In this document: piece after piece, positions 45,704 to 55,384 of the stretch
Layout: every line of letters starts with the position of its first letter
How positions within the stretch are numbered: the first letter of the stretch is position 1
Translations under genes and position numbers: made by a program
The notes under the pieces: generated by a model
What the model was told of the DNA's origin: nothing
The model's database searches: none
The model's input: only the letters and a program-made list of their open reading frames with translations
Assembly: GCA_018780645.1 (NCBI GenBank)
Contig: JADMJJ010000036.1
Span: forward strand, 180,521-244,520
DNA length: 64,000 bases
Direction: 5' to 3'
Source of the DNA: Burkholderiaceae bacterium
GTDB lineage: Bacteria; Pseudomonadota; Gammaproteobacteria; Burkholderiales; Burkholderiaceae_C

Positions 45704-48352
45704 TCAGCCACGACGCGGCAAGAAGACGCGGAAGGTGCTTCCCTCCCCGGGGCGGCTCTCCAGATCAATGCGGCCGCCATGCTTGTCAACGATGCCCTTG
45801 GCAATGCCCAGGCCCAGGCCGCTGCCCTCACCCATGGGTTTGGTGGTGAAGAAGGGCTCGAAGATACGCGATTGCAGCTCCGGCGCGATGCCCGGGCCAG
45901 TGTCGCCGATGCTGACTTCGGCGCCGCCGTCGACCGCGCGCAGGCCCAGTGTCAGTTGCCCTTCGTAGTTCATCGCCTGGATGGCGTTGTGGAGCAGGTT
46001 GGTCCAGACCTGGCCCAGCTCGTCAGGTTGGCAGAGCAGCGGCGGCAAATCCGCATAGTGACGCACCAGATTGATGCCGAGACGCAGCTGGTTCTGGTAT
46101 AGCGTCAGCACCAACTCGAGGTTGTCGCGAAGATCGGTGGGCACGAATTCGCTGTCGGTGGAGGCGCGCGAGAAGCTCTTCAGCGCGAACACGATCTTGC
46201 TCACCCGTTCCACCGCCTGGTTGATGTTGCCGCTGTGCGTGACCAAGCCGGCCAGCTCCTCCATCAGGCGCAGGATCTCAGCCTGCTGCCGATGGCGCAG
46301 CAGCGGCAACCAGCGGGCGGTGTCATTCTCCTGCACGCCGCAGCGCACCAGCAGCGCGGCAGCGCCACGGGCTGGACTCAAACCGGCCGCGCGCAGGCGC
46401 GCATCGAGGGCCCGCACCTGGGCTCGCTCCTGGCGTGTGCTCAGCACCGCCCCAGCGTCGCCACATTGCTGCACCAGTTGGCCCAGCAGTTGGGCATGTG
46501 CGGGCGAGAGTTGCTGAGACAGCGCCGGCAGGCCGGCCAGAGCGGCATCCAGATGCTGGGCCAGCAGCTGGCCGCTGGACTTGATCGCACCCAGGGGCGT
46601 ATTGATCTCATGCGCCACATTGGCCACCAACTGGCCCAGCGAGGCCAGCTTCTCTTGAAGAACCATCTGAGCCTGGGCTGCCCGCAGCGCCTCGACTGCG
46701 GCGACATTGGACAGCGCGATCGCACCATAGGCGCATAGCGAGCGGAAGATGAAGCGTTCGCGCTCGCCGTAGGCGTCCGCGCGGTCGGATTGCACCGCCA
46801 GCACGCCCAGCAGGCGCTCGGCGACGACCAGCGGCGCATAGAGCCCGCTGCCTGCATGGCTCGCGTCAGGGCCTTGCAGAATCTCGGTCCGCTCGCGGGC
46901 TGCACGCGCCACCGGGCCACCAGCCTTGCCCAGATCGTCAGCAGCCGACGGCAGTTGAGCCGCATCCCCTGCCGAGAAGACACGAAGCAGTTGCACCCCC
47001 TCGGCATCAAGCCGGTACAGCGCACATCTGGGAGCATCCAGCAGGCGGATCAAATGACGGTGCAGGGTTTCGTGCACCGCCGTGCCGTCAAGATTGGCCG
47101 TGATGTCTCGGCCGATCTGGCTCAGCTGCTCCAGCGTGCGTGAGTTTTCGGCCAGCGACAGCGCCAGCTGATGCTTGTGGCGGGCCTCGGCCCGGGTCTC
47201 TTCCAGGCTGTGGCTGAGGTCGTGCTCCAGGCGCTTGCGCTCGGTGATCTCCTGCGCAGCGAAGACGACGCCCTTGCTCAGGTCGTGCGGATCGATGGCC
47301 TTGGCCTGGTACTGGGTCCACAGCACCCGGCCCGATTTGTGGCGGAACTCGTGGTCGCCGTGGGCAATGCGGCCGCTGGACACGGTGTCGTAGATCAGCG
47401 GTGCGAAGGCCGCATGCTGGGCGTCATCGACGAAGTAGGCCCGCGTCGAGCGGCCCACCAGCTCGGCCTCGACAAAGCCCGTCATCGCCTCGAAGGCGCG
47501 ATTGCACTTCACGACCCTGCGGTCGCGGATGATGACGACGCCGGCCATGATGTTGTCGAACACCGCCTGCTGCTCCTGCAGCGCGTCTTGCAGGGCCTGC
47601 TCGGCGCGCTTGCGCTCGCTGATGTCCTGCCAGACCCAGATAGAGCCCTGGCTGGCGTCGCCCGGGTCGACCGGTTTGCCGTGGATGTCAACCCAGACCG
47701 GGGTGCCGTCCTTGCGCTGCAGCTGCCACTCCTGGGCTACCGTGCGGCCGGCGCTGAGTTCAGGATAGACCAGGCTGCCGAAGGCCTCGAATGAAGCGTC
47801 GTCGGGGTAGAGGATGCGCGTCGAGCGGCCCACCAGCTCGGCCACGGCATAGCCCGAGATCAGCTCGATGCCGTGGTTGCAGCGCTGGATTACGCGGTCC
47901 TTGACAAAGCCTATGCCTGCCACCGAGTTGCGGAAGATCAGTTCCTGCTCGGCCAGCGCCGCCTGTAGCGCCGCCTGCGCCTCGACCTTCTGCGTCACAT
48001 CGGTCACGAAGGCCAGTCGGGCCGGGGCGCCGGCCCACTCCAGCATCGTGCCCGAGACCTCGACCCAGATCGTGCGCCCATCGGTCGTGATCCACCGGTA
48101 GGTGATGCGCGGCGACACGGGCTCGCCGCGGCGACGGCGCTCGCTGCGCTCGGCCAGCTCGTCGGCATCGTCGGGATGGACCAGCTCCCGCGTTGCCATG
48201 CCCACCATCTGCGCATGGCTGCGCCCGGCCATGTTCAACGCGCTCGGGTTGGCATAAACGATGCGGGCGTCCTGCTCAACGCAGATCGGCTGCTCGCTGC
48301 CGTCGAAGGCCTGCAAAAAGCGCCACTCGGTGGCATCGACCTCGGGCTTCAT
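45704..48352 (-). CDS. Multi-PAS/GAF sensor histidine kinase
   Basis: Three PAS blocks, GAF-like block, H-box VANVAHEINTPLGAIKS, HATPase (SIGDTGPGIAPELQSRIFEPFFTTKPMGEGSGLGLGIAKGIVDKHGGRI). Confidence 0.93.
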   Translation of the reverse strand: MKPEVDATEWRFLQAFDGSEQPICVEQDARIVYANPSALNMAGRSHAQMVGMATRELVHPDDADELAERSERRRRGEPVSPRITYRWITTDGRTIWVEVSGTMLEWAGAPARLAFVTDVTQKVEAQAALQAALAEQELIFRNSVAGIGFVKDRVIQRCNHGIELISGYAVAELVGRSTRILYPDDASFEAFGSLVYPELSAGRTVAQEWQLQRKDGTPVWVDIHGKPVDPGDASQGSIWVWQDISERKRAEQALQDALQEQQAVFDNIMAGVVIIRDRRVVKCNRAFEAMTGFVEAELVGRSTRAYFVDDAQHAAFAPLIYDTVSSGRIAHGDHEFRHKSGRVLWTQYQAKAIDPHDLSKGVVFAAQEITERKRLEHDLSHSLEETRAEARHKHQLALSLAENSRTLEQLSQIGRDITANLDGTAVHETLHRHLIRLLDAPRCALYRLDAEGVQLLRVFSAGDAAQLPSAADDLGKAGGPVARAARERTEILQGPDASHAGSGLYAPLVVAERLLGVLAVQSDRADAYGERERFIFRSLCAYGAIALSNVAAVEALRAAQAQMVLQEKLASLGQLVANVAHEINTPLGAIKSSGQLLAQHLDAALAGLPALSQQLSPAHAQLLGQLVQQCGDAGAVLSTRQERAQVRALDARLRAAGLSPARGAAALLVRCGVQENDTARWLPLLRHRQQAEILRLMEELAGLVTHSGNINQAVERVSKIVFALKSFSRASTDSEFVPTDLRDNLELVLTLYQNQLRLGINLVRHYADLPPLLCQPDELGQVWTNLLHNAIQAMNYEGQLTLGLRAVDGGAEVSIGDTGPGIAPELQSRIFEPFFTTKPMGEGSGLGLGIAKGIVDKHGGRIDLESRPGEGSTFRVFLPRRG

Positions 48353-49347
48353 GCCTTGCCGAACTCGACCCGGTTGCGGCCCCGGGCCTTGGCGCGATAG
48401 AGAGCCGCATCGGCGCGGGCGACCAGGCTCTCGAAGTTGTCGCCCGGCTGCCAGGCGCTGACGCCGAAGCTGGCGGTGCAACGGCCGACGCCGTCTAGCT
48501 CACGGCCCTGGATAGCCAGGCGCAGCTTCTCGGCCAGCGTGGCTGCGCCATCGGCATCGGTGTTGCGGCAGATCAGCATGAACTCCTCGCCGCCCCAGCG
48601 TCCGGCCAGGTCGGTTTCGCGGGCACCGTGGGCCAGCAGGCCGGCCACCGTGGTCAGCACCACGTCGCCGGCCTGGTGGCCAAAGCTGTCGTTGACCTGC
48701 TTGAACTTGTCGATGTCGACCAGTATCAGCGCCAGCGGGCCGCCGAAGCGCTGGCAACGCGCCAGTTCACCCTCCAGCGTCTTGTCCAGCATCAACCGGT
48801 TGTTCAGCCGGGTCAGCGGATCGGTGATAGCCAGACGCTCCAGCTCGGCGTTCTTCTGCTGAAGTTCCAGTGTGCGCGCCGCCACCTTTGCCTCCAGCTC
48901 GGCGTTCATCCGCTGCAGCTCGGTGTTGATGCGCAGCAGCTCGCGGCCCTGCTCGAAGGCGCGCAGCGCACCGCCCACGGTCAGCGACAGATCGGTATTG
49001 TCGAAAGGCTTTTCGATGAATCGGTACAGGCGGGCCTCGTTGATCGAGCGCTTCACCGCTTCCAGATCGCTCTGGCCGGTGAGCATGATCTTCTGGGCGT
49101 CGGGGTGGCTGCCGTGGATTCGCACCAGCAGCTCGTCGCCGCGCATGCCGGGCATGATGTAGTCCGACACCACCACCGCCAGTTCAGGCCCCTGCGGATC
49201 GAGCTGATCGAGCAGCTCAAGCGCCTCGTCAGCGCCTTCGGCAACCTCGATCTGGTGTTGCGGATCCAGGTGACGGGCCAGCAGCGCGCGCAGCGCGACC
49301 AGCATCGTGGTGTCGTCGTCGACACAGAGAATCAGGTGTTGCGCCAT
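48349..49347 (-). CDS. Response regulator with GGDEF diguanylate cyclase domain
   Basis: HLILCVDDDTTMLVALRALLARHL...VVVSDYIMPGMRGDELL...LTGQSD; DPLTRLNNRLMLDKTL...RWGGEEFMLICRN. Confidence 0.94.
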   Translation of the reverse strand: MAQHLILCVDDDTTMLVALRALLARHLDPQHQIEVAEGADEALELLDQLDPQGPELAVVVSDYIMPGMRGDELLVRIHGSHPDAQKIMLTGQSDLEAVKRSINEARLYRFIEKPFDNTDLSLTVGGALRAFEQGRELLRINTELQRMNAELEAKVAARTLELQQKNAELERLAITDPLTRLNNRLMLDKTLEGELARCQRFGGPLALILVDIDKFKQVNDSFGHQAGDVVLTTVAGLLAHGARETDLAGRWGGEEFMLICRNTDADGAATLAEKLRLAIQGRELDGVGRCTASFGVSAWQPGDNFESLVARADAALYRAKARGRNRVEFGKA

Positions 49348-49494
49348 CCCTCGCCCTTCCCGCAGGCCCTTTTTATTGCGGAACAGTTTAGCGGCACTCG
49401 GAGTCGGCGTGACGCGAAAGCTTCTTGCGGCAGCGCCGGCTTCGCCTGCATCTGTTGAGCCACCTCGGGTGGCGCAGCAAACAGGAGACGAGCC

Positions 49495-49800
49495 ATGAGT
49501 TCAAACGTCTTGTTCTTTGGCTGGAACCGCTCCATCTCCGGGCGCGAGAAGATGAGCGTCGAGCACTTTCAGGCCTTCGGCGACTACCTGAACACACAGC
49601 AGCGCAAGGGCCTTAGCCAGGGCTTCGAGCCGATCCTTCACGATCCGCATGGCGGCGATCTGAACGGCTTCTTCCTTGATACGCGGTGACAGCCCCCAGC
49701 TCGACACCCTGATGGCCAGCGATGACTGGCGCACCCATACCATTCGCGCCGTCGTCCATCTGGACACGGATGTTCGCGGCCGCATCGCCGCACTTACAGC
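49495..49800 (+). pseudogene. Frameshifted small conserved hypothetical gene (HGGDLNGFFLIRGD family)
   Basis: ORF 49495-49689 ends ...HGGDLNGFFLDTR*. The +1 frame continues as LIRGDSPQLDTLMASDDWRTHTIRAVVHLD. Removing one T in CTT at 49675-49677 restores one continuous frame. 3' limit uncertain. Confidence 0.55.
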
Positions 49801-50277
49801 ATGCGGGAAAGCGAGCGATGGCGGCCAGATTCAGCAGTTTGTCATGGGCCGGCAGCTGTCCGGGCCACCGATGCAGAGGCCGCCGCCAGCGGTTCAGTCG
49901 CCGAGAACCTGCCTTCGGCAGGCGCTGGCCGAGTTCTTGAAGGCATTGGCGAAGTGCTGGCGCATCGACAGCGCGGAGGAGGTGCGCCGTGTCTTCTCGG
50001 TGGTGCTGCGGTCGCACTTCGCCAGCGCGCCCGAGCGCGACAACATCGCCGCGTCCAACCAGCGTGCGCGGGCCGCCCGGCGGGCAGACTTGAGCGAACA
50101 AGGCGGTGTCGGTGTGCGCTAAGTCACGGCTCGGCGGCTTGCCGCCCGCGGCTGGCCCAACGATCATGCGAAAACGATAAAATCGAAGCCATTCACAGGT
50201 CCGCCAGCGGGCCGTTTTCATGACAAGGCTCCGTCTGCTGCGCATGCGGCCGGGGCAAGGCAACAAGGAATCTCCAC

Positions 50278-50634
50278 GTGCGCGTCGCCGACGTCCGGCC
50301 TGAATTCAGTCCCCTGCAGCAATACCGGCAGACCGTACAACAGCGCTTCGCCCAGGGCAGCGCGCCTCCGGTGCAACTCGACACCACCGCCCTGGCCGGC
50401 TCGCCGATACGCGAGCGCAACGCCGCCGCCGCTCAGGACTTGCTGAATGGCGTCAGGCCGGCCGGCGCGTCGGCCGCTTCGGTCAAGCAGATGCTGACGC
50501 CCACGTACTCGCGCGCCCAGATTCCGATCGTCGATGAGCCCGGCCTGCGTATCCGCGTCGAGCTGGGTCCGATGATGTGGAACCAGGTCAGCCGGGGCGA
50601 CAGCCTGGGGCACTTCGTCGATACCTTTGCCTGA
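50278..50634 (+). CDS. Hypothetical protein (118 aa), GTG start
   Basis: AAGGAATCTCC RBS-like, then (V)RVADVRPEFSPLQQYRQTVQQRFAQG...IPIVDEPGLRIRVELGPMMWNQVSRGDSLGHFVDTFA; directly convergent with the 50635 gene. Confidence 0.5.
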   Translation: MRVADVRPEFSPLQQYRQTVQQRFAQGSAPPVQLDTTALAGSPIRERNAAAAQDLLNGVRPAGASAASVKQMLTPTYSRAQIPIVDEPGLRIRVELGPMMWNQVSRGDSLGHFVDTFA

Positions 50635-52161
50635 TCAAGGCAGCAGCGTGTAGCCGACCCGCTGCCCCTCCTTGCCGATCCGGTCCACCGCCGACACGAC
50701 GATGGCATCGAGCCCCACCGCTGGCAGCAGCCCATTCCCTTGAGCGATGGTCATGAATCGCCATTGGCCGCGCTGGCGCAGCCAGAGCGCATGGCTTTGT
50801 GTAGCCGTGCCCGACACCGCGATGTGCCACTGTCCACCGGGCGCCGAGGTCAGTGTCAGCGCCGGAGCCGCTGGCGCTGCTGCACCCAGCCACGGCGTCG
50901 CCGGCACCAGCGCCGGCTCGGCATAGGGTCCGGCCTTCAGCGCATCGGCCATGCCCCTGCGGTTCTGGCTCAGCGCCACCATGCTGAAATGGGCGTGGCC
51001 GGTGCCGGGCCGCTGCTCGCGCACCAGGGCGATCTGGTTCATCACCTCATCGGGCTGCCAGCTGTCCGGCTTGTCATTGATGCGGCTGGTGAACAGGCCC
51101 GGCCAGACATGCCGGCCCTTGGGGTTCAGGCCGTGCCAGGCCTCCAGCAGCGGCCCGAAGGCTTGGGGCCTCTGCGCGATCGGCCAGTAGAGTTGGGGCA
51201 CCAGATAGTCCAGCCAGCCCTCGGCCAGCCAGCGCTCCACATCGGCGTAGAGCTTGTGGTATTGGCTGAAGCCGCTGATGCCCGGCGGGCGAAGATCGGG
51301 CCTCGGCAGGCCGAAGGGGCTGATGCCGAAGCGCACCCAGGGCTTGGTCTGGCGGATGCCGCGGTACAGCCGTTCGATCAGGTCATCGACATTCCTGCGC
51401 CGCCAGTCGGCGCGGGTGAGCATGCCTCCGCCGTCCAGATAGCGCTGCCAGGAGGGTTGGTCGGGGAAGTCGATCTCCGCCTTGTCGGGGCTGGAATCGT
51501 TGATCGGGTAGGGATAGAAGTAGTCGTCGATGTGGATGCCGTCCACGTCGTAGCGCTGCAGCACGTCCATGAACACGGCCAGCGTGTGGGCTGCGGCGCC
51601 GGGCTCGCCGGGGTCTATCCAGAGCTGGTCGCCGTAGCGCTTGACCCAGTCCGGCTGCGTCTGGCTCAGGTGCTTGCCGGCCAGCGCCGAGGTGGCGCTG
51701 CTCTGCCGCGCACGGAAGGGGTTGAACCAGGCGTGGAGTTCGATGCCGCGCCGGTGCGCCTGCGTTACCCACAGCGCCAGCGGATCGTAGCCGGGCGACA
51801 GCCCCTGCGTGCCGGTCAGATACTCGCTCCAGGGTTCCAGCGCGGACTCGTACAGTGCGTCGGCGCTGGTGCGTATCTGCAGGATGATGGCGTTGAGCCT
51901 CAGCGCGGCCGCCTGGTCCAGCAGGGCAAGCACTTCGGCCTGCTGCTCCGCGGCACTCAGGCCCTTGCGGCTGGGCCAGTCGATATTGGCCACCGTGGCC
52001 ACCCAGGCGGCGCGGAACTCGCGCGGCGCGGGCGGGGGCAGGTTGGCCAGCTCGGGCGCTGCCACCCAGCGCGAGCCGGCAAGACCCGGCCCCGTGGCGC
52101 AGGCAACGAGGCCGGCCGATGCTGCGCCGGCCAGCAGCGCACGACGTGACATGGCGCTCAT
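50635..52161 (-). CDS. GHL10 (DUF187) family glycoside-hydrolase-like lipoprotein
   Basis: MSAMSRRALLAGAASAGLVACATGPG; PREFRAAWVATVANIDWPSRKGLSAAEQQAEVLALLDQAAALRLNAIILQIRTSADALYESALEPWSEYLTG. Confidence 0.9.
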   Translation of the reverse strand: MSAMSRRALLAGAASAGLVACATGPGLAGSRWVAAPELANLPPPAPREFRAAWVATVANIDWPSRKGLSAAEQQAEVLALLDQAAALRLNAIILQIRTSADALYESALEPWSEYLTGTQGLSPGYDPLALWVTQAHRRGIELHAWFNPFRARQSSATSALAGKHLSQTQPDWVKRYGDQLWIDPGEPGAAAHTLAVFMDVLQRYDVDGIHIDDYFYPYPINDSSPDKAEIDFPDQPSWQRYLDGGGMLTRADWRRRNVDDLIERLYRGIRQTKPWVRFGISPFGLPRPDLRPPGISGFSQYHKLYADVERWLAEGWLDYLVPQLYWPIAQRPQAFGPLLEAWHGLNPKGRHVWPGLFTSRINDKPDSWQPDEVMNQIALVREQRPGTGHAHFSMVALSQNRRGMADALKAGPYAEPALVPATPWLGAAAPAAPALTLTSAPGGQWHIAVSGTATQSHALWLRQRGQWRFMTIAQGNGLLPAVGLDAIVVSAVDRIGKEGQRVGYTLLP

Positions 52162-53432
52162 TCGGGCACCTTCTTGCCGAAGCCTTCGGGTATGCGTATC
52201 AGCGCCGCCATCGCGAACGAGGGCAGGGTGGCGATCAGCACCCAGACGAAGAAGGCCAGATAGCCCAGCTGCTGCTGCAGCCAGCCGCTCCACATGCCGG
52301 GCAGCATCATCCCGAGCGCCATGAAGCCGGTGCAGATCGCGTAATGCGCCGTCTTGTGGGTGCCATCGGCGACCAGAATCATGTACATCAGATAGGCGGT
52401 GAAGCCCAGGCCGTAGCCGAACTGCTCGACGGCCAGCGCCAGGCTGATCAGGGCCAGGCTGGTCGGGTGGGTGGCGGCCAGCAGCACGAACACCGCATTG
52501 GGCACATGCATGACCCCTATCAGCGGCCACAGCGCGCGTTTCAGGCCCACGCGCGAGATCACCCAGCCGCCCAGCAGGCCGCCCAGGGTCAGGGCGGTCA
52601 GGCCCACTGTGCCATAGGCAATGCCCACCTCGGCGGTGGACAGGCCCAGGCCGCCCCGCTCGACCGGGTCGAGCAGAAAGGGCGTGGCCAGTTTCAGCAG
52701 CTGCGCCTCGGGGAAACGGTAGAGCAGCAGAAAGCCCAAGACCACCACGATGCCCGGCTTGCGGAAGAAGGCCGCAAAGACCCGGAAGAACTCCCGCACC
52801 AGGCCGCGCGCCTCGCCCGCGCCCAGGCCGCGCCTGTCGGCCGCCGGCCGGGGCAGCAGGAAGTGGTGGTAAAGGGCCATCAGCGCGAACATACCGGCCA
52901 GTACCCAGAACACGATGCTCCAGGCCAGCTGCATATTGCCGGTGCGCTCTTGCAGCATGCCGGCCAGATAGACCAGGCCGCCCTGGCCGCCGATATTGGC
53001 CAGCCGGTAGAAGGTCGAGCGCACGCCGACGAAGGCCGCCTGGCTGTGCTGAGGCAGGGCCAGCATGTAGAAGCCGTCGGCGGCGATGTCGTGCGAGGCC
53101 GAGGCAAAGGCCATCAACCAGAACACCGCCAGGCTCATCTGGAAATAGGCCGGGCCGGGAATCGTCAACGCCACACAGGCCAGCGAGGCGCCGACAGCGA
53201 ACTGCAGCGCCACGATCCAGGCCCGCTTGGTGCCGAACAGCTCGATCAGCGGCGACCACAGCGGCTTGATCACCCAGGGCAGATAGAGCCAGCTGGTGTA
53301 TAGCGCGATGTCGGTGTTGGATACGCCGAGGTTCTTGTACAGGATCACCGACAGGGTCATCACCACCACATACGGAATGCCCTGGCCGAAGTACAGCGTC
53401 GGAATCCAGCGCCAGGGATTGGGGGTGTTCAT
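52158..53432 (-). CDS. MFS transporter, AmpG-like muropeptide permease
   Basis: MNTPNPWRWIPTLYFGQGIPYVVVMTLSVILYKNLGVSNTDIALYTSWLYLPWVIKPLWSPLIE; multiple TM segments; in operon with murQ. Confidence 0.88.
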   Translation of the reverse strand: MNTPNPWRWIPTLYFGQGIPYVVVMTLSVILYKNLGVSNTDIALYTSWLYLPWVIKPLWSPLIELFGTKRAWIVALQFAVGASLACVALTIPGPAYFQMSLAVFWLMAFASASHDIAADGFYMLALPQHSQAAFVGVRSTFYRLANIGGQGGLVYLAGMLQERTGNMQLAWSIVFWVLAGMFALMALYHHFLLPRPAADRRGLGAGEARGLVREFFRVFAAFFRKPGIVVVLGFLLLYRFPEAQLLKLATPFLLDPVERGGLGLSTAEVGIAYGTVGLTALTLGGLLGGWVISRVGLKRALWPLIGVMHVPNAVFVLLAATHPTSLALISLALAVEQFGYGLGFTAYLMYMILVADGTHKTAHYAICTGFMALGMMLPGMWSGWLQQQLGYLAFFVWVLIATLPSFAMAALIRIPEGFGKKVPE

Positions 53433-53467
53433 GTACGGTGGCGGTCGGGCAAGGGCCGGGGCTTGCC

Positions 53468-54364
53468 TCAGAGGGGTTGGTCTCCCGATGTTAGCGCCTG
53501 CCTTACGTTGCCCGAGACGGCGTCCAGCCGCTCGCGGGCGGTGTCCACGTCGATGCCCAGCCGGATCGCCACGATGGCCACCTTGACGTGGAAGTCGCAG
53601 CCCTGCAGCGTTGCCATCGCGACGGCCTCATCGCACCCGGCGGCGCGCATCGTCAGCGCCACGGCGCGCTGCAGCAGCTTGGCGTTGCTGGCCTTCAGGT
53701 CCACCATCAGATTGCCGTAGACCTTGTTCAGCCTGACCATGAGCGCGCTGGAGAAGGTGTTCAGCGCGATCTTCTGCGCCGTGCCGGCCTTCAGCCGCGT
53801 GCTGCCCGAGATGACTTCGCTGCCGGTGTCCAGGGTGATGCCGATATGGGCCTGCCGGGCCACCGGAGCGCCGGTGTTGTTGGCAAAGCCCAGGGTCAGT
53901 GCGCCGGCCCCGCGCGCCGCCTGCAGCGCGCCCAGCACATAGGGGGTGGCGCCCGAGGCGGCGAGCAGCAGCACCACGTCCCGCGGGCCGACCTTGACGG
54001 CCTGCAGGTCGCGCCCGCCCTGCGCGGCGTCGTCCTCGGCGCCCTCGACGGCGACGAACATCGCGCCCGCACCGCCGGCAATCAGGCCCACGGCGCGCTC
54101 ATGGGGCCAGGAGAAGGTCGGGTAGAGCTCCACGCTGTCCAGCACGCCCAGGCGCCCGGAGGTGCCGGCACCGGCATAGATCAGCCGCCCGCCGTCCAGC
54201 ATGCGCGGCAGTGCCGCCTCGACCGCCCGGGCCAGATCGGCTGCGGCGGCGCGCACGGCGTTCACCGCCTCGAACTGGTCGTCCACCAGGGCGCTGACCA
54301 GGTCGGCCACCGGATAGAGGTCCAGGTCCGCATGTTGGCTGCTGGGAGTCTCGGTCTTGAGCAT
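53468..54364 (-). CDS. murQ: N-acetylmuramic acid 6-phosphate etherase
   Basis: [28 protein letters not shown]...[16 protein letters not shown]...[51 protein letters not shown]. Confidence 0.95.
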   Translation of the reverse strand: MLKTETPSSQHADLDLYPVADLVSALVDDQFEAVNAVRAAAADLARAVEAALPRMLDGGRLIYAGAGTSGRLGVLDSVELYPTFSWPHERAVGLIAGGAGAMFVAVEGAEDDAAQGGRDLQAVKVGPRDVVLLLAASGATPYVLGALQAARGAGALTLGFANNTGAPVARQAHIGITLDTGSEVISGSTRLKAGTAQKIALNTFSSALMVRLNKVYGNLMVDLKASNAKLLQRAVALTMRAAGCDEAVAMATLQGCDFHVKVAIVAIRLGIDVDTARERLDAVSGNVRQALTSGDQPL

Positions 54365-54559
54365 GGAATCCTTGGCTGGCTGGCGGGCGCCCGGAGCGGT
54401 ATGGGGCCAGAATGCCTGCACTCTAGGGCCAGGCGTCCGGTCTTGCCAATGAATGCCGGGCTTGGGTCCATAACTCCAGGTGATCCACCGGGCTGTTGTA
54501 AGGAATGTCACTTCCGGCGCGACTGGCATCCAGCACACCATCCGGCACGTACCTGCACC

Positions 54560-55384
54560 ATGAGCAATTCGATCAGCGGCTTCGGCCTGGGCCTGCGCAC
54601 CGAGCACTACGCCGACTTTGTGGCCGGGCCGCAGCCGGTGGACTGGCTGGAAATCATCTCCGAGAACTATCTGGTGCCCGGCGGCAAGCCCTTGCACTTC
54701 CTCGATCGCATCCGCGCCAACTACCCGATGGTCATGCACGGCGTTTCGCTGTCGATCGGCAGCAGCGACGCGCTGGACATGGGCTATCTGCGCCAGCTCA
54801 AAGGCCTGATCGCCCGCGTGCAGCCGGCCTGGGTTTCCGACCACCTCTGCTGGACCGGCGTCGATCACCACAATCTGCATGATCTGCTGCCCATGCCCTA
54901 CACCGAGGCCGCGCTGCGCCATCTGGTCGACCGGGTGCAGCGTGTGCAGGACTTTCTGGGCCGGCGCCTGGTGCTCGAAAACGTCTCCAGCTATGTGACA
55001 TTTGCCGCGGACGAGATGAGCGAATGGCAGTTCATTGCCGAGCTGCTGCGGCGTGCCGACTGCCAGCTGCTGCTGGACGTCAACAATGTGTACGTCAGCA
55101 GCGTCAACCATTGCTTCGACGCCCAAGCCTACATCGCCGCCCTCCCGCCCGAGCGGGTGGTGCAGATCCACCTGGCCGGCCATGAGGACCATGGCGAGTA
55201 CCTGATCGACACCCACGACCACCCGGTGTGCGAGGCGGTCTGGCGGCTTTACGACTACACGGTGGCGCGGATGGGCCTGAAGCCGACCATGATCGAGCGC
55301 GATGACCATATCCCGCCTCTGCCCGAGCTTTTGGCGGAGCTGGCCGAGGCACGGCGCCGGCAAGAACTGGCGGTGCCGGCATGA
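54560..55384 (+). CDS. DUF692 / multinuclear non-haem iron oxidative (MNIO) RiPP-modifying enzyme (BufB-like)
   Basis: [100 protein letters not shown]...[10 protein letters not shown]...[19 protein letters not shown]...IHLAGH: DUF692/MbnB-like metal-ligand motifs. Confidence 0.92.
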   Translation: MSNSISGFGLGLRTEHYADFVAGPQPVDWLEIISENYLVPGGKPLHFLDRIRANYPMVMHGVSLSIGSSDALDMGYLRQLKGLIARVQPAWVSDHLCWTGVDHHNLHDLLPMPYTEAALRHLVDRVQRVQDFLGRRLVLENVSSYVTFAADEMSEWQFIAELLRRADCQLLLDVNNVYVSSVNHCFDAQAYIAALPPERVVQIHLAGHEDHGEYLIDTHDHPVCEAVWRLYDYTVARMGLKPTMIERDDHIPPLPELLAELAEARRRQELAVPA

